The notes below the pieces were generated by a model. That model worked only from the letters and a program-made list of their open reading frames with translations. It searched no databases and was not told where the DNA came from. A stretch of DNA of 64,000 nucleotides from Rhea pennata (taxonomy: Eukaryota; Chordata; Aves; Rheiformes; Rheidae), in the NCBI RefSeq assembly GCF_028389875.1, contig NC_084682.1:2056001-2120000 (forward strand). Direction: 5' to 3'. Shown here one piece after another: positions 14,401-27,800 of this stretch. Made by a program: the position numbers and the translations under genes. The stretch's first letter is position 1, and each line of letters starts with the position of its first letter.

Positions 14401-17400
14401 TCAAGTCTACAGGAACTGATGACGGTTTCACAGACTTTAAAACCGCTGACAGTATCTCACCGTTAGAGCCACCTACAAAAGACAAAACTTTCCCTACATC
14501 CTTTCCTTCTCTACCTGTTCAGTCAAAACAGCAAACACAAGCAAAGACCTCTTTGAATCTAGCAGACTTGGATCTCTTTTCTTCTACTGGAGAGAACAAG
14601 CAGCTATCATTTCCACCTGCATTTAGTACATCAAAATCAACCTCTTTTCCTTTGCCACCACTTCCATCTACTACTGCTCAGCCAGCACCCAGCAAAAGCT
14701 CAAGTTTAGCTGATGACTTTGGAGAGTTCAACCTTTTTGGAGAATTTTCTAATTGCACGACAGCCTGTGGACAAGATGACTTTGCAGATTTTATGGCTTT
14801 CAACAATAGTGGTGGGTTTTCTGAACAAAAAACAGATGAAAAATACAATGCACTTAAACTGGAGGCCAGCCCTGTTCCTCAGTCTGGCTCATCTGCCAGC
14901 ACAGTGAAGAGTGGGCAGAATTCTGCCACCACTGCTACACCCACTAAATATGATATCTTCAAACAGCTTTCTCTGGAAGGCTCTGGAGTAGGCTTTGAGG
15001 AAGGGAAGGACAACACGCTTTCTTCAGTGAAGAGTGATGACGATTTTGCTGACTTTCACTCTAACAAGTTTTCTTCCACGTGCAACAGTGCGGATAAGTC
15101 ATTGGTAGACAAAGTGGCAGCTTTCAAGCAGGCCAAAGAAGACTCTGCTTCAGTGAAGTCTCTAGATCTCCCTTCCATTGGTGGCAGCAGTGTTGGCAAG
15201 GAGGATTCTGAAGATGCGTTGTCTGTTCAGTTTGACATGAAACTGGCTGATGTGGGAGGAGATCTTAAGCATGTCATGTCTGATAGCTCTTTGGATTTGC
15301 CAACAGTTAGTGGCCAGCATCCACCAGCAGCAGGTGAGGAACTGGTTAGATTGCTCTGGTAATGTAGGTGATGGAGATCTCAGTATTCTTGTGTGTGCTA
15401 AATTACAGTATTATGCACTCGTCTTTCAATAGTGAAGGGCTTCTGAATCTGTGCACCTGCTAGCCACCAACCCCTTAAAAGGGCAGTGTTTTTTGGTTTG
15501 GTTTGTTTTTACTTTTCTTTCTTTTTCTTTCTTTTTTTTTTTTTTTTTTTTTTTTTTGTCTTAGATGACTATAAAGAGATTGGTCAGTTTGAACTCAATT
15601 CCAATTTATTTTTGAGGTATGACAACATTATGTTAATGATACCTGTTAGGGATTTGAGTGGGAAATTTTCTAATGTAAACAATGCTGTTCCATTTATATG
15701 AGCTAGATGAGTGGCAGTGTGTCTTGCTTTAATCTCTTGGTTTCAACAAAGCATTTGGCTTGGGGGCTTAACCTGCTCTGTGCTTCTAAAAGGGTAGGCA
15801 GAACACTAATTGTGCTGTTAATGAAAACCTGTCTAATCAACAACAGCAGTGTATTCCTGTTATGGTGGGGCTTAATCTGTGTAGCCAGTATTTTGCAGGA
15901 CTGCAAATGAAAGTATTGCACATGCTTTTTAGAATTAAAACCTTTATTGGAATAATTGTGCAAAGGACTTGTAAATGCTAGTATAAGTATCGGTAGCTTT
16001 TGGACCTAAATTTCAAACCAAGGGACTTTCACTCTATCAGGTTATAACCTTCTTTAACTTCCCCTTATAAAAATATTCCTGAGAGAATGAATTAACCATC
16101 TCCAATCTGACTGCATATCATAAAACGAATTTCCAAAGTGTCCTGCTTTTTCTTCTCATGTGTACATAGGAAGATAAGATGTAGCTACATGTTTTGTGGC
16201 CTTCAATAATATGGGAACCATTACTGTGTTCTAGTGACAAGTATTATGCAGTCAGAGGCTTTTCTGAACAGGAGGAGTACATAAACTGTAAATCTAAAAG
16301 CTGTTACTGCAAGAATTGGTTATTTCCATATGAGATATTTCTTCCATTTTTGCAGATATGGGTAAAGAAAATATACAGTACTGTAATTTTGCATTATATG
16401 ATATTTTTAAGTAGGGGAAAGAAAATTAAGTTGGCAACTTTGACATGGAAGATACTCTAAACAGGGTACAAAATATCAGGAATAATTTTATTAGCAAAGA
16501 CATTTAATTTTCATATTACTGCTTGGTAAAATTCCAAGTTGAGTGAGCTGTCGAAAGCGTAGCACCTCCAGTGTATTCTTGAATGTTTACTTTTGGTTTT
16601 GGAAGCACTTTTTCCTAATATTTTTCTAGCCTCTTTTGGTGGTAGCCTGACTTACGTAGCTCTTCTACTATATGTGAGTTTTGGCCACAGAAATCAGTAT
16701 TAACAATTGCCATTTGCGGCAGGAAAGATTTTTTGTTGTTGTTGTTTAGAGGAGTTAGCCGATCATGTGCTTGTTGCTAAACTTTTGAACTCTAAAGTAT
16801 TAATTAGAAGCTATTTTTATTAAACTTAAATAAAGCAAGCCTGTATTCTCTTACAGTGCCAAGCTAGATGTTTTTCCACAGGAAGAGTTTTACTCCTTTT
16901 GATTCCGTTTTGATCTCACAAGGGAGCTTGCTCTGAACTATTTGTTACAAATACTTCTGTGCTGGTGTGTTCCTTTATGTATGTTTGATACATTTCAAGC
17001 TGTGAACTGCTGATGTTCAAGTCTTTTTTTTTTTTTTTTTAGTTGACATAACTGAAAAAGCAGATTTTTTTTCTATTTTCTTTGATCTGTAAATCTGATG
17101 TCAAAAGGGACAGTATCCCTTTGTAGTCCTCACTATTGAGAAATGACAGGCTAGTTATTGGGAACCATGTGGTTTGCAAGCACTGTGTAATGTCTTAAAT
17201 GGAGTATAGCAGTAGGATGGGAGGTTGTTAAATTACTTGGCTTCTCTGATGTATTGATACAGACGTCTTTACCCTTTGCTTGTTGAGATTTGTGTTAAGG
17301 TAGCTTTTGGGTAGGGGCAGGCAGGTTGTTTATGGCCGGAATTAGAAAGGGGACATCTAGTCGCTTCCCACGTGACTGACCGCTGCCTCTGAGGGAGGAA

Positions 17401-18746
17401 AGGTTTCCAGTTTTGCCCTCTCCAAAGGGGATACTGTCTCTTTAAATTTTGCTATAATTCTTTGTGTGGAAGGTAGATTATACTAATGTTGCCTGGTTTT
17501 TCTCGCCTATACTTGGTATAACCCTTTGAGCACTGGCTGCATGTCGTTAATTTTAACGAGGCTGCTTCTTTGAAACCAAATTTACCTTTTACTCCAAGAT
17601 TAAAGCATTTTAATTAGAATCTAGTCACGCTGTATGAGCCTAATTTGTTCTGAGTTCTGTTGAATGTTGCAGTGAGAGTATACCCTCAATCAGAGTATTC
17701 TCAAAGGGTTATCCAGCTTGCTGCACTTACAAATCTGTAAAATACCTTTTCTTTGGCATAATTGGAGATCTCTGTATATTTTAATCAAATTCAGGTTTTT
17801 TGCTGCTTTTCTAATGTCTTATTTCAACTAAACATTTCCTGTGTGAATGTGCCTTCTCAGATCTGCTTTGATATCTCTTCTGCAAGTATTGATCTGCATG
17901 CTTTATTCTGATAACGCCCTTAAAAGCTCCTATGTATCACTATCTTTTGTGACCTGTAAGTCCTGCTGTGTTAATAAATATTATCTTGGCATATTTTGAA
18001 AGTGTGGGGATGTGTGTGATTTGTTTGCAATCCAGCAATGTATTTCTTTTTTCTAAAAAATACAAAGTTTAAAGTTATAGTATCCCTTAAACGGGTGAGT
18101 ACCTTTCTCTTGTAGAGCAATGAACCCAGGGGCTCCAGCTCTTTAAACATTTTGAACTGACTGCTTTGACCTCACTGTCTGCATACTTCTGAAACTTTAA
18201 ATATCAGGCTAAATAAAACTATTTGGAGCAGTTTTTGAGAGAGGGACTTAATAGACTAGATATATGGGGATTCAGGCTGATTTCTGTGAGTTGGTGTTGA
18301 GGGTATGGTGGTGGTTTGATTGAAGACAAAAATACTGTATCTCTGTCTTGTTATCTCCTCACCTGTATTTGCCTACTGCCAGCCAAGGTTATACTGTGAC
18401 TTTGTGAAGAAGGCCCTTGGGAAAATATGTGGCTATCTTGGCCCTTATGAATAGGAGACCATTAAAAATATTCTGATATTTATTTTGCTAATCTAGAGCA
18501 AGTTAACGAATGTCTCAAAAGGGCCCTGCTTCCTTTTTCTCTATTCAGAAAGTCCTCCCTTACTAAATATTGAAGTTCTTTCAAACACAGATGACAGTTG
18601 CAAATTTGTGTTACATAATTATGTCACTTTGAATTCTTTCAAGTTCTGGGCCACTAGCAGTTTTGGATTATTGTCAAATTAGCAGACAAAGTGAAAAATT
18701 AGAAATAATTGAGATGTGGAATAATGATCAAATGTTACGCCACTGC

Positions 18747-18804
<58 letters not shown>

Positions 18805-21800
18805 CCTTGCCCCAGAGCAAAAACTAGACTAGAAGCTAGAAGCTTCCTCTTTACAACAATCTTGAGATACTTTAAAAGAAAAAGCTCTTTCATTCTGGAG
18901 AACTAATACATTATGTCTGGCCCTAAAGCCTTTTAAACCAAAGGCTTGAACATAAACCTGAGAGGTTTAATTCTGTAAGGCTGTGTTATTAGTATTTGTT
19001 CAGCTAATCACACCTGGAGGAAGGAGAGCAATGTTCATGACTGTGTATCTTACTACATTTTTGCCCAGGCCTGACAGTCAAATTCACTCCCTTGGTCTCA
19101 TTGAGAATAATTCTACAAATACAAGGGCTTTAAAACGCGTATCTTGCTAAGGGTTCTAAGAACCGAAGATATGTATGTGTTTCTTGAAAGCATTCCAAGT
19201 TGAGTAAAAAGGCCCAGATGTACACAGCAACTATTCAGAATGCTAGTGCAGGATTTGAAAGGATTTAACTGAGCTGTCTCCCAACTTCTAATGCAAGCTC
19301 AGTCTTTATTCTGCTGTGAAACATTGTTAATCATGATAATAAAAAATAATTAGTAGGATTTCTTAATTCCACAAGGTTTGAAGGCTTTTCTCTCCACTTT
19401 CCTGTATTTTAATTAATCTTAAGTGAGTTATTCAGCATTCTTGATTTCACATTAGCAGTACTCTATAGATACTGCCATTCCTGAACAGGAGTAAATTGGA
19501 GTAGCCATTCCAGACTTCACCAACTGAGAAATGGGCTTTGAATTTTTCTGACTGCTGATAGGCATGATTCAGATCACAGTAGTAAAGTGTCTGTATTCTT
19601 CCAGTTTTCATCTTGGTCTTTATCAGGACAGTCTTCGCTGGAAGGAGCCAGGAGGTGCTGTCTGTGGCCATCCAGTCTCTGGACTTTCTGCTCAGGCTGC
19701 TAGCAATATTTCCAGTTTAACAAGTGCTCGAGTGGGATTTTTAGTGTGCTGATGCTGTTCCGCTAGAAACAGAACTAGCTATCACCCGAGTTGCCTTAAC
19801 AACCAGCAAATGATGGAGTAATTGTATTTATTTATCTGAGCTGAATATAAACAGAAATATAAAAGTACAAGTATCCTATGTTGGATAAAATATATATTAT
19901 ACCTTCTGAATTGTCATATCTCTTTTTCCTTAGAATATCACTAATGCTGTTGAAGGTTTTCTGTGAATGATTAAACCACTGACACAGAGAATTCCAGTTT
20001 GTAAATTGCTTCCAGACATAACTGAATCCATGGTGGTTGAAACAAGTTGTTGTAGTTGGCTCAAATGAAGTATGTCAAGTTTTTCTGTAGATTAGATAAC
20101 ACTGGAAAAGTGTTTTATCTATTCTGTCCTCTCAGTTTTCTTCTTTCCATTCCTTGGCAAGTATCACTACCTCTCGTTAACAGCTGTACGGCGGACATCT
20201 AGCGCTGTGGCTATCCCCGAGCGATTACCAGGCAGGTTGATGCTTAGCAGGGAACATGGTTTTGGTGGCTCAAAATAGATGGGAAGTAGATGGTAAATAA
20301 GTCAAACCTTTTGCTTTGGAAGAGATACAAACTGAGCTGTGCTCCTAAAATCTTCAGAAACTTAATGCACTCAGGCATGATACTGTGAAGATCACTTTTT
20401 CCATTCCTGGCTCATTAGAAAATACTTTTAATGTACCAACCTAACATGAAAATGTGATTGCATATTTGAATGGATCTGAGTTTGATTTTATGAATGCCTA
20501 CATACATACTCATCTCCCTCGTCCCACCCCGAACCAGGTCTTAAGTGCTTTGAGGCTCTATATCTATTGTGCTTTCTCTGATGGATGTTTTGTGGTCTAG
20601 CCAATGGAAACCTGATAGCACTAATTACATGTGGCTTTAACCATATAGGGAGTTACAGCTTTTGGATTTTTACAACAAAAATAAATCCAAATCTCTTGTA
20701 TTCTTTCTGAAAGACACCACAGAACGGCTACTGAGGTTACTAAGAAATCCTGTTTTGTTACAATATGTTTCACTGAAATCCATTGAGTATCTCTTGGGGA
20801 AGACTTAGAGGATTCTTAACACATCATTTTAAGATGCTTCCACAGGACAATTTGCTGTATGCTTTCCAAAAAGTATTAACAGAGTTTAGCTCAGCAAAAC
20901 CTGAAATTTTGCTCAGATGATATTAGAATGCTAAAAATTGTTTTAAAAATCAAAAAAGAGAAGCCCAAATAGCAGATTGCTTCTGCTCTTTCTACTCTGT
21001 AAAATACTTCTTTGTTATGAAAACTTGCAATTTTTAATGGAATATTATTTTTTATAAGAAATAACTTCACTTCTAACCTTAGCAAGGAAAATTGTATATC
21101 CTGAAAGAAAAGCCTTGGCAGTTTTGAGTGGATGTAGTTTTTGCTCATTCTCTGATAAAATTTCATGCATAACTTTCATGAAGTTTCTGTTCTTGCTAAA
21201 AGTTTCCTGCAGGAGGAAGTAGCAGTAGCTGATTTTGCAAAGTGTGATGCTTACTTAGAATTAGTTCAAAAATTTTTTCCACTTAATTGTCTCTTGTTTT
21301 GAAAAAAATATTACTGATACATGTGCATTTTTAATATTGAATTGCAATAATATAAAATGAAGTTTTTATTACACCAGAGATTATAATTACAGTGTTTTAA
21401 CTGGAGCTTTTTTAATTCATTAATCATATTTGTGGCCTCAAAGAAAAAGGCTGCAGGAACAGTTCTTAACTGTGATTAATAAAACAATCTTCCTGCCAAT
21501 AATGAAGGTACCATGTCATAAAGAGTTCTGTTGGCCTTTTCACAGGAAAACTGCTTCTCTGCCTATTTGTCTGGTGGCAAGCTGCTCTGCTACCTGTCAG
21601 GAGAAAAGGAATTCGGTCTTCTTTCTCTTCTTTTCATTACACAACAAGTGAATTAAGAGCCTAGATAAGCCTTTACTTTTACCATAGTTATCACACAGTA
21701 TGATTCTACTTCCTCTATGCAAAAGCATCTAAGCTGTGACAAATTCAGTGCAAATTTTAGCAAACAGTGCTTCCCCCCCCCACAAAAAAAAAAAATAGAA

Positions 21801-24800
21801 TTTAAAATTTTATAGAAGCTAGTTTACTTTGAATTATGGAGAGTGGCACATACATTCTTATTTTTGTACTTTTTAATAAATTGTGCTAGGACTACTTTAG
21901 GTATGAACACTCTGTCTCCAAATATATTCTCTCTGTAATGTAAAACTCTTATGAAAGTGTATTCATTAGAGTAATATTTTTTGTAATCAGTGAAACTATT
22001 CAAATGAGTAAAATATATAAATTGAACTATAACATTTTATCCCAGCTCTTAGACTTACACAGGTAGGTTTCATGTCTGCCTGAATTCAGATGTAGAATCT
22101 TGACTCTTGGTTTGTGAAGAATTAAAATAAGCTGCAGTGACCTATCGATTACAGGCAAAGCTTTGGGAGATCGGCTTCCCCCCTGAACCTGCCACTGACG
22201 CCGTATGCCCGAGAGCCAGGGTCAGACCGGGAAGAAAACGTTGACCCGTTCCTTTAGGTTGTGTGTGTAACTCAAGCGTTTACTGATTATCAAAGGAATC
22301 GTTTGTGATAGGTTGTGCAGATCTTCATAGTAGGATCACCACTCTTCATATCTTGATGAATACTGGAGCCCCAAAATCTTTGGGATTTGAAGGCAACACT
22401 ACTGAAATAAAGAGGTTGTGTATTACGCTGTGGTATTTTCAAGTTCCCGGTAATAATTACAGTTGACTATCACTTTTTTTTTCTGGTAGTCTTTTTAACA
22501 TGAGAGAAACTTTCATTTAACTTCTCTAAGTGAAAATTTAAATTTGAGAGACCAAAATGTAATTTCTTGTGATGAATTACTGATCTCTTGCAAGTTAGCT
22601 CCTTTTTACCTTGGAGCCTTGTTTCCATTCAGTTTTGCTCTAAGCAGGTGATTTCATCTCTCATCTGTTTTACCCTTCTGTAAACTGCCTGCTCCACAGA
22701 TTTAATAGGTGAATGGCGCTTTGAAATCTTGCAGCATATATGCAAGGTGCTAATGTTTATTACTGAAATGCCATAATATGTGCAAATGCAGTAGCTGCAT
22801 GAAACCTATCTCTTAGGAGTATCTGATACGTGCTGCGTTACGCCTCACTGGCCTATTGCAAAGGGGCTTTTCACTTTATTGTAGTAACCATTAAACTCTT
22901 TTATCGTTATTTTGTACAACTGTCAGACTTCTTAATTAATCATTGATGTGGGTCAGACCTGGAAAGCAGCCTAAAGCATAGAGTACTCTCCCTTTCCAGT
23001 AAAATGAATAAATGAAGGCAGAAATGTTTTGTTAACGTGGCTTAATCCTCAGGCTAGCATAGCCAGATTGAATAAAAAGGGCAGCTGGAATGTCAACTTG
23101 TTTCCACCCTGTCTGTATTAAACCGAAGTTGCTGTTACTGCGTGCCAGCCAGTTAAAACCATAATGTTTATCAGAATAGTCTCAGCTAAAACGACGCTAA
23201 GAGAATGTATTTTCTGGTTTGTGTTTGCTTTACCTTGAGACCATTTGACAGCGGGCTCTGAGCAGCAGCTGAGTGTCTAATCCAAACTGACAATTGGTAA
23301 TGCTGGAAAACAAATGCCAAATGTAGTATCGTAGAGGTTTGGGTTTTTTTAAAATGCTTTACTGAAAGCTATCCAGCCCCTGACTCTTTATGCCTTCTCT
23401 GTGGATCAGTCTCAGTCTAAATGTGAAAGATAAGTTGCATGAGTAGCAGACAAAGCCTAGCAGAACCTGTATCTCTGTGTAGTCTCCTTTGCTGGGTTTA
23501 ATGTAAGCAAACAGACTCTTTCTCATACCTGCTTATGGCAGTGGGAAGAACCTATTGGCCTATATAATTGCTGGGTGAGTATAAATGTTTGGAGCTTCTG
23601 CAAAATAATTGGATTTTTTTCTATACTTATCTGCAAATGTAAAAGCTAAAACAAGATCTTTGTAATATTCATGTCATTCCTGAAACTTTTAAGTTTGAAG
23701 AGTCAGTCATGCAGCACTGCTGTAGCTGATAACCTTAAACATAATTTGTTGAGTTTTTTAATTCTTGAAGCACATTTTCATATTTTATTTGTATCAAAGC
23801 ATGGATATAAAACTGAACTTAGTTAATACGTTATCTGAGAGGATGGGAAAGTTAGTCTAGTTTTCTGTGTAGTTGGTTTTGATAAGATGGAATAATTTGA
23901 TTAGATGTTTGAGTTGCTAATGTTTACAATTTGCTTGTAGATTCTGCAGCCAGTATCAGAAAACTGAAACTGGTGATCTGTGCACTGTGTACTGTCTAAA
24001 AATGTATACATTTTTTTAGCTTGTTTCTTCACTCTTCTTAATTGGATGGTGACTTTCAGCTTAAAATACAAGGCAATATTCAAAGGACAAGGCTTACATC
24101 TATTAAACAGAATATTTTTAACATATACTTAGCTATTTTTCAGATTACTTTTTTGCAAACTCTAGTTTAAGCCTCACTGAAACAATTCACTGCATTTGTT
24201 TCTGCAATTCTTTAAGACCCTTAGCAAACTGCTATTATTTTTATGCAATGTAGAGAGATCTGCTTTTGTTGAACTTCAGCATCTAATTGCAGGGGTTTGT
24301 TTTTCTCAGATATAGATGACTTAAAATGTGCCCCATTTGGAAGCTATAACAGTGGGTCTGCAGTCAGCAGCCTGGCAAGCTATGACTGGTCTGACAAAGA
24401 AGACATTCATCAGGGCAAGAAGCTCTCTTCCTTTGTCCAGCCTTCAGGAAGCGGATCCTCTGCAGCCACTTCAGTCCTCCAGAAGAAGGAGACTTTGTTT
24501 GGCAGTTCAGAAAACATTACCATGACAACAGTTTCCAAAGTGACAACCTTTTCTAGTGAGGATGCTTTACAGGACGTTCCATTTGCAGCCTTCGCAAACT
24601 TTAAAGACTCTGGCCCAATATGCAGTGGTCCAAGGGATGATGACATTGGAGACTTCGGTGATTTTGCGAGACCTTCATCAGAAGCACAAGATGCAGCAGC
24701 AGCAAGTGACACAAATCAAGAGGCAGACTTTCTTGCTAGCGGTATTTCTTCTGAAATGCGAAAAGAGTCCACAGATGACTTTGGGGAATTCCAAAGTGAA

Positions 24801-27800
24801 AAGCCAAAAATCAGCAAATTTGACTTCTTGGTAGCAACTTCCCAAGGCAAGATGAAATCTAGTGAAGAAATGATCAAGAGTGAACTAGCTACCTTTGACC
24901 TGTCTGTACAAGGTAGGCATGTTTGGGGTGGAAGAAGCTCATAATGCATATATTTATTGAATGCTTATTTGTCTAATTGAATTACAAATTGGCCAGTGGG
25001 GATTGTTCCAAAGACTACTGGAATGAAGCTGAATCTTCTCACTATTTTTATAGCATTTGAAACTTTTTATATCTAGAAACATCTTTCTGGATATAAAAAC
25101 TTACTATATCAAAAATTTGTAAGAACTGAAAAACTGGGGAAATTTGCATCATTCATTGAGTAAATAGAAGGCTTTGTTCTAGAGTGGTAGTATATCACTT
25201 GCTGCCACTCTTTGTTTTAAATAGTCTCTGTCTTTATACATAGAAGAATAATTAGTTTATATCCTAACATTTTTAGGATCTCATAAAAGGAGCTTAAGCC
25301 TAGGTGACAGAGAAATAAGCCGCTCTTCACCTTTACCAGTTTTGGAGCAACCATTTAGAGATCGTTCAAATACTTTAAGTGAGAAGCCTGCTTTGCCCGT
25401 CATCAGAGACAAATACAAAGACTTAACTGGGGAAGTTGAGGTAAGGAGTTATTGGAAATGCAAGTAAACCAATAGTGATGTCCATCAGTGGTATTAAAGG
25501 TGATCTGTATCCTAGCTGTTTGGGACTTCAGATATTTTTAATTTAGGGCATGGTTTTAAAACAAAATCTGGGAAAGGTTAGGTGTTTTCACTGGAAACTA
25601 CTCATTAAAGGGGCTTCTTCCTTTTTGTCTTTAAATCCTTGTGATATATGGAAAGAATCCTGTTGTCTGAAACCATCAGAGTAACTTGAACTTGTTGTCT
25701 AAGCTTGTGACTGAAAATTTGTTACGACTGAAATCTAATCCCAGTTTTGGCTCTGAGACCATTGGCTCTGGGAAGGGGCTTAACTATTTTGACTACCTGG
25801 TAGTTAGTTCTCTCATGCATGTTGAGAACTGATAGTAAAACAACTCAGATTAAATTCTGCTAATCCCCATTTTGGTAACAGTAGAACTGTAACAAACATG
25901 TCTGGAGTACGAGTGTGCAATTCAAACTTTTTACCTAATCGTGTTTTTTTTTCTTTTGAAACAAGTTCTAACACCCAGAAATCAAAATTTAAAATTAAAA
26001 GAGAATATTTAGAGAATGAAAAAAAATTAGAAATAGGTATTAAAGACATTTTTATACCTAACCTGTAAATAGTTGCTTTATATACCTGTCTTCTGTGCAT
26101 CTACTGTAATAGGATAAAGTTGTAAGAATGGGATTCAGACTATCTTTTTCTTTCAAACAGGAAAGTGAGAGGTATGCGTATGAATGGCAAAGATGCTTGG
26201 AAAGTGCTCTGCAAGTAAGTGTGTCACCTATTCCAAAATCACTCCCTCCTTCCTGTATGTACAACATTATTCAATGTTTCAGACCATATAAGCATAGAAA
26301 GGGTGTGAATCAGCCTAAGGTGATTACAATTTTTAAGCCAAAAGCTGTCACACAGTAGAAGTGACACCTCCTCGGCTAAAATCCTATACTAATCTACCTG
26401 TCATTTGTGATCAGTTTGGCTTTTACTTGAATTTTCAAATGAGTGGTTAATTTGGTGTGCTTGTGTTGTGAGTGACCTAACAAGGCGTGCTGCTAGGGAC
26501 ATTGATATCGGCACCTGGCTTTTTTGAATTGAGAAAACTGACTTTTTGAGAAACAGGGCTGTTCAGTATGGCAGGTGGAGAGGCCATTAATTTGTTTTGG
26601 TAATGTGAGAGGTGTTTCACAGCCAGAGTTGTTTTCCTTAGGATTTCATTTTCACATTTGAATGTGAGCAAAAATTGTAAATGTTTTTATTAAAATAGAT
26701 ACCAAAGCATGCATACACTAAGAGTATTACTTTAGTAATGAAAATATCTGAAGGAATGCATTGAAGTTTTGAAAGCTTATACTTTTACCTGATCAACATA
26801 AAGTTCCAGCATAAATGTATAAAATCATGTGAAGGAGTATGACCTTTTTTGTTTTTTGTTTTTTTTTTTTAATACAAAAGGCAAATTAAGACCGTTTGTG
26901 TTGGTGACAGTCTATTTTGTAAATAAGTACTTCAAGGTAGATAACAGTACCATTTTATGAAATTCATTTCCACTAGGTAATAAAGAAAGCAAATGATACC
27001 TTAAATGGAATAAGTAGTTCATCCGTTTGCACTGAAGTTATCCAGTCTGCTCAAGGCATGGAATATTTATTAGGTATGTGTTAATTTACCATGTCCATTA
27101 AAAGATCTCCTCTGAAAAATATTAATATATAATCGCTCTTCCCAGCATAGTATTATTTTTTAGCTTAATCTGTGCCTGCATTGAAATAATGAGCAATTCT
27201 TTTGCTAAATTAATGTAACAATTACTTTTGAAATAAAGGTCCATGACCACCTTTATATGTGCCATGCCTGTTACCTGCTATTTTTGAGTTACAGTTTCAG
27301 GAATGTCTGCTTACAGTTAACTTATCTGTGGTTCTCCACTGTGTTTAATATCAACAGGAGTTGTTGAAGTCTATAGAGTAACGAAAAGAGTTGAACTGGG
27401 TATCAAAGCAACTGCTGTGTGCAGTGAGAAACTCCAACAGCTTCTGAAGGATATTGATAAAGTGTGGAACAACCTAATAAGCTTCATGTCACTTGCTGCT
27501 TTAACGGTAAGACCAAAAATAAGCTATGGCTTTTCTAGAAGAAACTTTATAATTGCATGTAAAAGGACTTCACAGAGTGTACTAACTTTCCTTTTTTTAT
27601 ATATTTCCTTTTGCAAAATGGAGATACACTTGTCTGTAGGATCAGGTTTAAAGCTTTCTGTAACTGTTATTTATATGCAAGCATGATGTTATCTTAGTGT
27701 CTTAATGACTTAGGTGATATCCTATGTTTCTGTGAACCTCTCCAATGAAGGAAATTTGTTAAAACTTAAATAAGCCATTGTATGAAGCTAGGCTAGTGTG

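Noticed and set aside
18751..18800. T50 as the tail of a reversed retrocopy or SINE
   Set aside because: No recognisable element body and no target-site duplication could be seen beside it; kept only as a simple repeat.
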